DNA of 64,000 nt from an uncultured Bacteroides sp. (GTDB lineage: Bacteria > Bacillota > Clostridia > Lachnospirales > Lachnospiraceae), in contig CAMECH010000009.1 of assembly GCA_945913015.1 (NCBI GenBank), forward strand, positions 1 to 64,000, in the 5' to 3' direction. The notes beneath the pieces were generated by a model. That model did not search any database, was not told the origin of the DNA, and saw nothing but the letters and a program-made list of their open reading frames with translations. The position numbers and the translations under genes were made by a program. Below, piece after piece: positions 1-7,532 of the stretch. Position 1 is the first letter of the stretch, and each line of letters begins with the position of its first letter.

Positions 1-2
1 TT

Positions 3-173
3 GTCAATGCAGCTTGGAACGTTGTTAGAAACAACGCAACCTTCAAGGCTTATTACGATGCCAAGAGGGCTGAAGGCCGGTCTCACTACAATGCACTTGG
101 GCATTGTGCCGGCAAGCTAGTCAGGGTCATCTGGAAGATGCTCACTGACAATGTAGCATTTAACCTCGAGTAA
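3..173 (+). CDS. IS110-family transposase, C-terminal end (partial)
   Basis: The frame open from the left edge to the TAA at 171-173 encodes the last 56 residues of a transposase. It contains AYYDAKRAEGRSHYNALGH and then GKLVRVIWKML, which match the conserved tail of IS110/IS116/IS902 transposases (the transposase_20 end, which carries the catalytic Ser region further upstream). These enzymes are DEDD/Ser recombinases guided by a bridge RNA from the element's non-coding end. The N-terminal two thirds lie outside the window. It is the only mobile-element gene here and the only clear gene on the plus strand in the first 26 kb. No frameshift is visible in this piece, so the element may be intact. 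Confidence 0.82.
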   Translation, partial: VNAAWNVVRNNATFKAYYDAKRAEGRSHYNALGHCAGKLVRVIWKMLTDNVAFNLE

Positions 174-220
174 GAGGTCTGTATACCAATATCGATAGAT
201 TTGAAAAAATGCACCCACCC

Positions 221-248
221 GGGAGCTTTATTAAAGTTACCCTTTTTT
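221..248 (+). terminator. Terminator after the IS110 transposase
   Basis: GGGAGCTTT, a 3-nt loop and AAAGTTACCC form a stem with one bulge, followed by TTTTTT. It lies about 50 bp after the transposase stop. The flanking sequence holds two ATCGATA copies, near 191 and 254, that bracket the hairpin and may belong to the element's right end. The exact IS boundary cannot be placed. Confidence 0.55.
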
Positions 249-323
249 ACCATCGATACGAAAAAAGAATTTTTTGCTAATTTTTATGCTTGACTTTTCA
301 TAGCTGGTCTCCATTCCACAACA
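249..323 (-). other. Orphan gene leader (SD plus ATG) at the IS boundary
   Basis: On the minus strand downstream of the cardiolipin synthase stop there is GGAATGGAGACCAGCTATG, which closely resembles the SD-start context of several genes in this window. The reading frame it opens (MKSQA) stops after five codons. This looks like the start of a gene cut off by the adjacent IS110 element, or a copy of a dispersed leader sequence. There is no other gene evidence between 249 and 323. Confidence 0.35.
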
Positions 324-1865
324 TTACATCATCGGTGCAAATATTCTTAAAACTCTGCCGATAGCCATTCCTACTTTTGAATAGTTATCACATGTTTTTA
401 ACGTTATATTCTCACATTCAGCCAATGTTTTTTGATAATCCTGCTCCATATCATGTATAGACTGTGTAGAATACATATATACAGCACATTCATAATGTAG
501 ATAAAGACTGCGGTAATCCAGATTAAATGTACCAACAACACCTCTTATGTCATCACTTATAAATTCCTTGGCATGAACAAACCCCGGTGTATATTCATAT
601 ATCCTTACACCTGCAATAAGCAGTTCTCTATAATATGTTCTTGCTAAAAGATATGCATACTTCTTATCCGGTATATGTGGCATTATAATTATTGTTTCAA
701 CACCTCTTTTTGCACAAAATTTAAGTGCTGCCATCATTTCATCATCCAGTATAAGATATGGTGTCATTATATGAACATACTTTGTAGCACGATTTAATAT
801 ATCAATATATACTTCCTTTCCTATATCCTCCTTGTTATACGGTCCGTCTCCATATGGTATAACTATCCCCTGCAGTCCCGGCTTATTCTGATTAGGCACA
901 AGATATTTTGAATAATCCTCAATATCCTTTGAACTTACATTCCACATTTCAAGGAACATCAAAGTCATACTGCGCACTGCATCCCCTTTCAGCATAATTG
1001 CAGTATCCTTCCAATGTCCAAATCTTACAATGTGATTAATATATTCATCAGCAAGATTGATGCCTCCTGTAAACGCTGTTTTCCCATCAATTACCACTAT
1101 TTTTCTGTGATCTCTGTTATTATGGTATGTTGATAACACCGGTACTATCGGAGCAAACATACGGCATTGTATGCCTTCATTTTGAAGTTGTTTTGGATAA
1201 CTATACGGGAGCAGAACAAAGCTGCACATTCCGTCGTATAGGACTCTTACTTCTACCCCTTCTGAAACTTTTCTTTTCAAAATTTCCAATATGGAATCCC
1301 ACATTAGTCCTTTTGCAATTATAAAATACTCAATAAATATAAATTCTTTTGCATTTTCAAGCTCTTCCAGCAGCCTTGCATACATATCTTCACCTATAGG
1401 AAAATATGTTGTTTCAGTTTCGGTATAAGCAGTATATGCCCCCGTGTTATACAGGTAATTGGCAATTCCAAGTTCTCCCTGATTTTCCATGAGTTCTTCA
1501 GATTCTGCATTCAAAGTCTGTTTCTGTATCAATCTGATATCGTCATCTAATTTTTTCAGACGCCTTTTAATGAGTTTTACGGTATACTGATTTCTGTAAT
1601 ACAGATAAAATAATGCACCAAATACCGGCATTGCTAATATTGGTATTATCCATGCTATTTTAAAACCCGCATTATCATCAGTGTTAATAACACATACCAA
1701 TACAACAAACGATAATAGTACAGTAACGCCATGATAATATATTATGTTTTTTGCAAAAAACGAATATGCACAAATCAACATAATTAACTGAAGTAACAAT
1801 AAGAGTACTATTATTGTTGTTCGTCCGAATATTATTCTAAAAATCCCATGACCTTTTTTCTTCAT
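324..1865 (-). CDS. cls: Cardiolipin synthase (PLD family)
   Basis: This 513-residue membrane phospholipase-D-type enzyme joins two phosphatidylglycerols into cardiolipin. Two hydrophobic segments lie at about residues 15-38 and 42-60 (PLDc_N). They are followed by two HKD motifs: HRKIVVIDG near residue 253, followed by FTGGINLADEY, and HAKEFISDD near 431, followed by GTFNLDYRS. Length and order match bacterial ClsA. The ORF track begins four codons earlier (MEISM). I chose the second Met because GGAG in AATGGAGATTAGC sits 8 nt upstream of it, while the first ATG has no SD. The gene stands alone between the IS110 end and the ABC-F gene. The family assignment is firm; substrate choice is inferred. 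Confidence 0.92.
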   Translation of the reverse strand: MKKKGHGIFRIIFGRTTIIVLLLLLQLIMLICAYSFFAKNIIYYHGVTVLLSFVVLVCVINTDDNAGFKIAWIIPILAMPVFGALFYLYYRNQYTVKLIKRRLKKLDDDIRLIQKQTLNAESEELMENQGELGIANYLYNTGAYTAYTETETTYFPIGEDMYARLLEELENAKEFIFIEYFIIAKGLMWDSILEILKRKVSEGVEVRVLYDGMCSFVLLPYSYPKQLQNEGIQCRMFAPIVPVLSTYHNNRDHRKIVVIDGKTAFTGGINLADEYINHIVRFGHWKDTAIMLKGDAVRSMTLMFLEMWNVSSKDIEDYSKYLVPNQNKPGLQGIVIPYGDGPYNKEDIGKEVYIDILNRATKYVHIMTPYLILDDEMMAALKFCAKRGVETIIIMPHIPDKKYAYLLARTYYRELLIAGVRIYEYTPGFVHAKEFISDDIRGVVGTFNLDYRSLYLHYECAVYMYSTQSIHDMEQDYQKTLAECENITLKTCDNYSKVGMAIGRVLRIFAPMM

Positions 1866-1937
1866 GCTAATCTCCATTCCGCTGCGAATATCATAATCGA
1901 TTTCAAAAACTATGCAGGATTATTCATCACATAACAT

Positions 1938-3788
1938 TTATTGAGTCTGTATTTTTTCATTAAGTTCGTTTAAATATAGCCATCTGTCCATTTTGATTTC
2001 CAGTTCTTTATCACATTTCTCCTTTTCTTTCATCAACTCATTCAGCTTTGTATATTGCATTGCCGCAAGAGTAATTTCCTTATCAAGCTCTGCTATTTTC
2101 TGCTCCAGAGCAGCAATATCAGCATCTATGGAATCAAATTCTTTTTGTTCGGCATATGTAAATCTAAGCTTTTTTTCATGTTCACGCGATGATTTTCTTA
2201 CAGGCTCTTTCTTTTCAGTCGTTTGATTCCTGTCTTCGGAAAGTTTCATGTAAGACTGTGATTTTTCATAGTAATCACTAAACCCGCCTTCATACTGCTG
2301 TATTTTGCCATTACTTTCAAATGCAAAAATTCTGTCAACCACTCTGTCTAAAAAGTATCTGTCATGTGATACTGTAATGACTATACCTACAAATTTATCA
2401 AGATAATCTTCCAGAATTTCAAGCGTTTCTATATCCAAATCATTGGTTGGTTCATCAAGAATAAGAACATTTGGTGATTCCATCAGAACTGATAATAAAT
2501 ACAGTCTTCTTTTCTCACCACCTGATAGTTTACATATAGGTGTCCATTGCATCTTCGGATTAAACAAAAACTTCTCACACATCTGCGAGGCCGTAATTTT
2601 TCCGTCTGCAGTCACTACATATTCTCCGATTGCTTTCACATAATCGAGTACCGTCTGTGTTTCATCTTTGAATTCATTTTCCTGCATAAAAAATCCGATT
2701 TTAACAGTCGGTCCGATTTCAATTGTTCCTGAATCAGGTTTTTCTTTTCCGCTCACAATTTTCATCAACGTAGACTTACCGCATCCATTATCACCAATAA
2801 AACCAACTCTGTCATCCTTAAGAAAAATGTAAGTGAAATTGCTGACAAGTTTTTTACTGCCATATGCCTTTGATATATCATTCAGTTCAATAGTTTTCTT
2901 TCCAAGTCTTGTATATACCGAACCCATTTCCAGATTCTGCTTTTCAAAAGAAGTTCTTGCCTGTCTTGAAGCTTCTTTCATATCTTCATATCTGTCGATT
3001 CTTGCCTGCTGCTTCGTGGAACGCGCCTGACATCCGCGCTGTATCCATGCAAGCTCCGTTCTCAGCATATTCTGTCTTTTCATTTCAGTGGCCAGCGCCA
3101 TTTCCTCACGTTCACTTTTAAGTTTTAAAAAACCGGAATAGTTTTCATTATATGAATACAAACTGGACTTGTCTATTTCAACAATTCGGTTGGTAACATT
3201 GTCAAGAAAATATCTGTCATGTGTTACCATAAGAAGTTGCCCTCTATACTTTTTGATATAATTTTCAAGCCATATAACCATGCCATTATCCAGATGGTTA
3301 GTCGGTTCATCTAATATAAGTAAATCAGCATGTTTTATTAACACCCTGGCTAATGCAATTCTTTTCTTCTGACCGCCCGACATCTTTGTAATATCAGCTT
3401 CAAAGTCATTAATTCCCAGTTTTGTAAGAATTGCCTTTGCTTCTCCCGATATTGCATCATAGTTTTCCAGTTCGTGAGCAGAACCGCCGGAATTATAGCT
3501 TGTAGCAATAGCTATAGCCCCACCAACAACATAATCAATAATTTTTTCATTTTTATCAAAATATGGTGTCTGAGGAAGATATGATATTGTTATATTATTG
3601 CCTTTAATAACACGTCCGGAATCCGGATCTTCCAGTCCTGCTGCAATCTTTAAAAATGTAGACTTTCCGGTTCCATTCACCCCAACAACACCAATTTTAT
3701 CGCCATCGCTGATTCCAAGAGTCACTTCATCAAAGAGCGTTCTCTCTCCATATATTTTTGTTATTTTTTCAAGATTCAGTATATTCAT
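1938..3788 (-). CDS. ABC-F family ATPase (Uup/EttA-like)
   Basis: This 616-residue soluble protein has two ABC ATPase domains and no membrane segment. Walker A motifs are GVNGTGKST (near 40) and GDNGCGKST (near 345). Signatures are MSGGQKKR and LSGGEKRR. Walker B motifs are LLILDEPTNHLD and VLILDEPTNDLD. The linker between the domains carries the ABC-F motif region (ARSTKQQARIDRYEDM). A C-terminal coiled coil (about 540-610) resembles Uup. ABC-F proteins act on the ribosome in translation quality control or antibiotic protection; the C-terminal extension favours a Uup-like housekeeping member over a resistance factor. The SD is GGAAGG, 10 nt before the ATG. It ends about 70 bp before cls and is probably its own unit or co-transcribed with cls. 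Confidence 0.9.
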   Translation of the reverse strand: MNILNLEKITKIYGERTLFDEVTLGISDGDKIGVVGVNGTGKSTFLKIAAGLEDPDSGRVIKGNNITISYLPQTPYFDKNEKIIDYVVGGAIAIATSYNSGGSAHELENYDAISGEAKAILTKLGINDFEADITKMSGGQKKRIALARVLIKHADLLILDEPTNHLDNGMVIWLENYIKKYRGQLLMVTHDRYFLDNVTNRIVEIDKSSLYSYNENYSGFLKLKSEREEMALATEMKRQNMLRTELAWIQRGCQARSTKQQARIDRYEDMKEASRQARTSFEKQNLEMGSVYTRLGKKTIELNDISKAYGSKKLVSNFTYIFLKDDRVGFIGDNGCGKSTLMKIVSGKEKPDSGTIEIGPTVKIGFFMQENEFKDETQTVLDYVKAIGEYVVTADGKITASQMCEKFLFNPKMQWTPICKLSGGEKRRLYLLSVLMESPNVLILDEPTNDLDIETLEILEDYLDKFVGIVITVSHDRYFLDRVVDRIFAFESNGKIQQYEGGFSDYYEKSQSYMKLSEDRNQTTEKKEPVRKSSREHEKKLRFTYAEQKEFDSIDADIAALEQKIAELDKEITLAAMQYTKLNELMKEKEKCDKELEIKMDRWLYLNELNEKIQTQ

Positions 3789-3855
3789 TACCCAATAGCC
3801 TTCCAGATTTTAGTGTAGTTTATTATACTACCTTTATCTGATTACAACAAGGCTT

Positions 3856-6219
3856 CTATTTAACGGCAACTACTGTTATCTTTGTCGATGCGTATTCTTC
3901 ACCGCAGTACATGGCTATTTCATTCATTCCCCAATCGTGTGCCGATGCCTTAAATATACCTGTGTCCGGATTATATTCATAATCTATTATAAAGCGGTTT
4001 CCGCTACTGCTCAGCCACGTATAATCTAACTGGCAATAAACCTGCTTATATCCTTTACCGACATTGTATTCGATTGTATTCATCCATGTCTGCCCTTCCG
4101 AACGCAAACTATATAAGTCTATATTCTCTACTTTACAGGTTAATTTTCCATCGCTGTACCCTTCTGAATATCCATTGGAGTAACCGGTACTGTTCCCATC
4201 CGAATAGCCGCTTTTATAACTTACGGAAGCTTTATTACACCTTTCGTCCGCACTTATAATTCCCTCATTGTATTTACTGTCTGCAACTTTACCGATACCA
4301 TCTGCTAAACTCTGAAATGATGCATTACTGTCTGCATTAACGCCAGCTTGGTTTAATGCATCTGCAAGCTTTCTTTTTCCCTCACTGGCATATTGAAAAA
4401 CCTCATTGATTGCTGATACAATATTGCTTTTTTCATTGGTCAGCAGTGAATCAAGACTTCCAAATAATTTTTCCAATTCACTCAGACTCTCTTTTAATGT
4501 GCCGTTATCCAAATCCACTTTCTGCTGCAAACCATCAAGGCTGTTTTTTAATGCTCCGTTATCCAAATCCACTTTCTGCTGCAAGCCATCAAGACTGCTT
4601 TTTAATGCTCCGTTATCCAAATCCACTTTCTGCTGCAAACCATCAAGACTGGTTTTGTATGTACTATCATTTATATCTATTTGTTCCTGTAATCCGTCCG
4701 TCAACTGACTCAGTTCACTTATCTGCCTGTCATGTCTTTCATCTCCTGAAGCAATTTCCTCTTTAAGTTTTGCTGAAGACACATCCAGTTCATTCTGCAA
4801 TAATTCATATTTCTCCTGAAATATATTATTAAGCTCTATATACTCCCGTTCAATCTCACTAAGCCTATTTACGTTTTCTAATATTGAAGCCGCAAGTTGT
4901 GCCGTACTGTCATTATTTTCCCTTTTCTCCCGGTCTATCAGTTCCCGCAGCTCACTTTCCAATAAATCCATCGATATTTCTGATGCTTTATCCGCATTTA
5001 ATTGCGCACATATTTCTTTTAGCTCTGCAATTTCAGAATTATTTTTCACATCATTTCCGGAACTTTCATCTGACAATTTCTGAATAAGCTGCTCCAGTCC
5101 TTCTTTAAGTTTAGTTATATTGGCTTCAGTCTCTTTGTCAAGTTCTTCAAAGCTGTGCCGTGTTTTATCCTCAAGAGCTTCGACATATGTATTCAGTAAA
5201 GAGATTCTTTCCTTCTCCTGTTCTAATTCCAGAATTTTAGAATCCACTCTTTTCTGTTCATTCTGCAGGCTGGTTATAAAAGCATCCATCTCATCAATTC
5301 TATCGTTATAATACTGTATTATTCTGCTAAATTCAGAACCAATATCAGTCGCCCACTGTTCCAGTATAACTTCGATTTCCTCTTCTGTAACCATTGATAC
5401 TTCTGATGAATTATATTCATCATCAAAAATGTCTTGGCATTCAGTTAATATTTCCTGAATTCCTGCATATGGCAAACTTTCCTGATTCCCCACTTCTGCT
5501 ATAATCATCCTGAGTACATCTTCATCCGTTACAGATAACTTACGCTCAAAAACAATTTCTTCAACATGTTCTCTGATTGCAGTTTCAAATGCATCTTTCA
5601 CATATGATGTAAGCTCTTCTTCCGATATAGTACTATTACCCTGGTAAATCTGATTTTCAAAATCTTCCAGACTGTCAAGCATCCAGTCCACAAGCTTTTC
5701 TCTGTCCTCTTCCCTTAACGCGAAATTATATGTTAATAGTGTTTCAGCGTCTGCAATTTTTTCATACAACGTCTGAAAATCCCCATTATCTTCACCCTGC
5801 ATCACACCATATTCGATAAGTTTTGTGATAAGAATTTTCTGTTGTTCTTCCGTCAGCATCTCAGACACTTTTATTACATCATCGACAGTGATTTCGTCAC
5901 TCACTGCATCAATGCAATATTCCCCTACCAAATCCTTCAGACTTGTCATAGATAAACCGTTATCGTTATTATTATCGCCTATGATGCTGTTATCAGTTCT
6001 GCTCCTTCCGCCTTCTGCGGATGTACTTATCCCGTCAGATTCCTGTTCGTTATTTTGAGTCACCTCACCGGGCGCAACAGTTTCAGTTGAATATTCACCT
6101 TCTTTACTCTGTGCGCCCTGCACCTGCCATGGTCTGATAATATAACCTGCTGCGCCAAAGACAACCGCCGCTGCTGCAATCAGCCATATTGTTACCAGTC
6201 TCTTTTTAAATCTCTTCAT
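3856..6219 (-). CDS. Membrane-anchored coiled-coil surface protein
   Basis: This 787-residue protein is of unknown function. The ORF track starts 22 codons earlier, but AAAGGAGGGGAG lies just before MKRFKKRL, so I start there. Lys/Arg residues are followed by one hydrophobic segment (WLIAAAAVVFGAAGYII, about 10-27), giving a signal anchor with the rest outside. After an acidic linker come about 500 residues of heptad-like Glu/Leu/Lys-rich coiled coil. Within this are three near-perfect 18-residue repeats beginning SLDGLQQKVDLDNG. The C-terminal part has a Gly/Tyr/Ser-rich GYSDGNSTGYSNGYSEGYS tract and a final beta-rich domain ending KITVVAVK. The architecture suggests an adhesin- or fibre-like cell-surface protein. 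There is no sortase motif. It is monocistronic by spacing. Confidence 0.7.
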   Translation of the reverse strand: MKRFKKRLVTIWLIAAAAVVFGAAGYIIRPWQVQGAQSKEGEYSTETVAPGEVTQNNEQESDGISTSAEGGRSRTDNSIIGDNNNDNGLSMTSLKDLVGEYCIDAVSDEITVDDVIKVSEMLTEEQQKILITKLIEYGVMQGEDNGDFQTLYEKIADAETLLTYNFALREEDREKLVDWMLDSLEDFENQIYQGNSTISEEELTSYVKDAFETAIREHVEEIVFERKLSVTDEDVLRMIIAEVGNQESLPYAGIQEILTECQDIFDDEYNSSEVSMVTEEEIEVILEQWATDIGSEFSRIIQYYNDRIDEMDAFITSLQNEQKRVDSKILELEQEKERISLLNTYVEALEDKTRHSFEELDKETEANITKLKEGLEQLIQKLSDESSGNDVKNNSEIAELKEICAQLNADKASEISMDLLESELRELIDREKRENNDSTAQLAASILENVNRLSEIEREYIELNNIFQEKYELLQNELDVSSAKLKEEIASGDERHDRQISELSQLTDGLQEQIDINDSTYKTSLDGLQQKVDLDNGALKSSLDGLQQKVDLDNGALKNSLDGLQQKVDLDNGTLKESLSELEKLFGSLDSLLTNEKSNIVSAINEVFQYASEGKRKLADALNQAGVNADSNASFQSLADGIGKVADSKYNEGIISADERCNKASVSYKSGYSDGNSTGYSNGYSEGYSDGKLTCKVENIDLYSLRSEGQTWMNTIEYNVGKGYKQVYCQLDYTWLSSSGNRFIIDYEYNPDTGIFKASAHDWGMNEIAMYCGEEYASTKITVVAVK
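4502..4663 (-). repeat. Three tandem 54-bp repeats in the coiled-coil gene
   Basis: The unit beginning CCGTTATCCAAATCCACTTT on the plus strand recurs at 4502, 4556 and 4610, exactly 54 bp apart, with only a few substitutions. It encodes an 18-residue repeat with SLDGLQQKVDLDNG. Near-identity at DNA level points to recent expansion and probable length variation between strains. Confidence 0.85.
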
Positions 6220-6343
6220 ACTCAATAAACTCCCCTCCTTTTTATTTGTGAGGGAAATTATATCAGATGACGCCTCAGTTTTCAATTAACATTTTAACTT
6301 AAATTTTAATATATTATTTTAAATATTTTTGTTAAAAGATACC

Positions 6344-6369
6344 AAAAATATGCCATCGGGAATATTTTT
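6344..6369 (-). repeat. Dispersed palindromic repeat, copy 1
   Basis: AAAAATATGCCATCGGG followed by AATATTTTT makes a hairpin overlapping the flavodoxin gene's stop codon. The same core (AAAAATATGCC, ATCG, then the complement) recurs as a perfect 36-bp palindrome at 41362-41397. Sharing between unrelated loci suggests a REP- or MITE-like element. It may double as a weak terminator for the MarR-flavodoxin operon, but no clean U-run follows. Confidence 0.55.
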
Positions 6370-6902
6370 CATACTGATCTGATATACCCGACAATTGGTT
6401 CAATAAACTTCCTGTCGGCAATATCGTAAGAATGAGCAAGCATTTCTCCCATTTCCTTTTCCTGCTCAGTTGCATTCTTTTTATTTCGTATCATGGAAAC
6501 AAATGCTTTTATAAGCAGTCTTGACGGCAGCTTCATATTCTCATAAGAGAGTCCGCCCTGGCAATAAAATGCTTTTGCATACTTTTTCTCCTCGTCTGTT
6601 AATGCATTATTAAGTACAGTTTCAACATCATGACTTTGATTAGGGCTTGCACCAACGCAGAAAAGCACCAGTTTCTTTCCTTTCCAGCATGGAATATTTT
6701 GGGTAAACCATTTACTGTTTACTATCTTTCCGCCCATTGCCCAGCCTCCGTAAATAATTACGTCGGCATCAGCAAAATAATTATCACTCTTCTTTTTTGC
6801 ATCGGCTATTGTAACGACATCCGCATTAAGTTCTTCTGATAACCAGTCAACATATCTTTTTGTAAATCCTGTTTGTGATGAATATACTATAATTGTTTTC
6901 AT
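6369..6902 (-). CDS. Flavodoxin-domain protein
   Basis: This 177-residue protein binds FMN and probably acts as a small cytosolic oxidoreductase or electron carrier. The N-terminal YSSQTGFTKRYVDWL is the phosphate-binding loop of the flavodoxin_5 (HemG-like) group. DVIIYGGWAMGGKI and LVLFCVGASP match the two flavin-contacting loops. The C-terminal residues (MIRNKKNATEQEKEMGEML) resemble the helical end of stand-alone menaquinone-dependent protoporphyrinogen-oxidase-like flavodoxins, but no haem genes are nearby. Its start overlaps the stop of the upstream MarR gene by 4 bp (ATGA), so the two are translationally coupled and the regulator probably controls it. Fold confident, reaction unknown. 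Confidence 0.82.
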   Translation of the reverse strand: MKTIIVYSSQTGFTKRYVDWLSEELNADVVTIADAKKKSDNYFADADVIIYGGWAMGGKIVNSKWFTQNIPCWKGKKLVLFCVGASPNQSHDVETVLNNALTDEEKKYAKAFYCQGGLSYENMKLPSRLLIKAFVSMIRNKKNATEQEKEMGEMLAHSYDIADRKFIEPIVGYIRSV

Positions 6903-7366
6903 TTTCTTAAATTCCTTTCCATCCGTGAAATAGTCTGAATAGTAACAAGAAGCTGCTCTTCCGTCACACCTTCATACATTTGATTGATTTTTACCTGACT
7001 TTCCTTATCATTCTTTTTGCAGAAATCATCACACTTCTTTGTGGTAACAATTCGCTGCTTTCTTCTGTCATTCTCATCAGGAATCATCTTAATGAATCCT
7101 TTCCGCTCCAATTTAAGAAGAATCTGCTTAACATTCTGATGAGAACTTCCCATGACCTCTGCCAAATCATTGATTGTAGGACTTTCCTTACATAAATTAA
7201 TACATATGACAGCAAAAAACTGTTTCCATGTGATTTCTTCAAAAAATGAATCCGCTACAGCCTGAAATCTGTTTTCAAATGCACTTAAAAGCCCTATCAG
7301 AAATGGCTCAGGCGGCATTTGCCCAAACTCTACCCTGTCATTTTGAAGCATTAAATTATAATTCAT
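6899..7366 (-). CDS. MarR-family transcriptional regulator
   Basis: This 155-residue dimeric winged-helix repressor is first in a two-gene operon with the flavodoxin gene. The central residues carry the MarR helix-turn-helix and wing: TINDLAEVMGSSHQNVKQILLKLERKGFIKM and then DENDRRKQRIVTTKKC. The SD is AAAGGAGG. A 34-bp perfect palindrome starts about 13 bp upstream of the ATG and overlaps the promoter, which fits autorepression. MarR-flavodoxin pairs commonly respond to redox or phenolic/quinone stress. That is family knowledge; the ligand here is unknown. Confidence 0.87.
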   Translation of the reverse strand: MNYNLMLQNDRVEFGQMPPEPFLIGLLSAFENRFQAVADSFFEEITWKQFFAVICINLCKESPTINDLAEVMGSSHQNVKQILLKLERKGFIKMIPDENDRRKQRIVTTKKCDDFCKKNDKESQVKINQMYEGVTEEQLLVTIQTISRMERNLRK

Positions 7367-7379
7367 TGCGCCTCCTTTA

Positions 7380-7413
7380 TGTAATATGTTACATATATAT
7401 GTAACATATTACA
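7380..7413. promoter_or_regulatory. 34-bp perfect palindrome, probable MarR operator
   Basis: TGTAATATGTTACATA, then TA, then TATGTAACATATTACA form an exact inverted repeat. It lies between the promoter -35 and the SD of the MarR gene. MarR dimers typically bind 16-20 bp palindromes next to their own gene. This one is long enough for two dimers or for one extended site. Confidence 0.7.
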
Positions 7414-7426
7414 TACACTTTGTCAA
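7398..7426 (-). promoter_or_regulatory. Promoter of the MarR-flavodoxin operon
   Basis: The -35 is TTGACA (7421-7426). A 17-bp spacer leads to a weak -10, TACATA (7398-7403), inside the palindrome. The -35 is perfect and the -10 matches three of six. The overlap means operator occupancy should block polymerase. Confidence 0.5.
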
Positions 7427-7435
7427 CAGCCCTGC

Positions 7436-7505
7436 CCAAATAAAAACAACGCCCGGAAGCCCTGATATAAATAAAAAATATTACTTATATCACTGCTGCC
7501 GGACG
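7436..7505 (-). terminator. Terminator after the PPK2 gene
   Basis: On the minus strand CGTCCGG pairs with CCGGGCG, and the inner TGATATAA pairs with TTATATCA. The structure is followed by TTGTTTTTATTT. It separates the PPK2 gene from the MarR promoter. Confidence 0.65.
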
Positions 7506-7532
7506 TCTGCACTTTTAGTTATTCATTTTATT

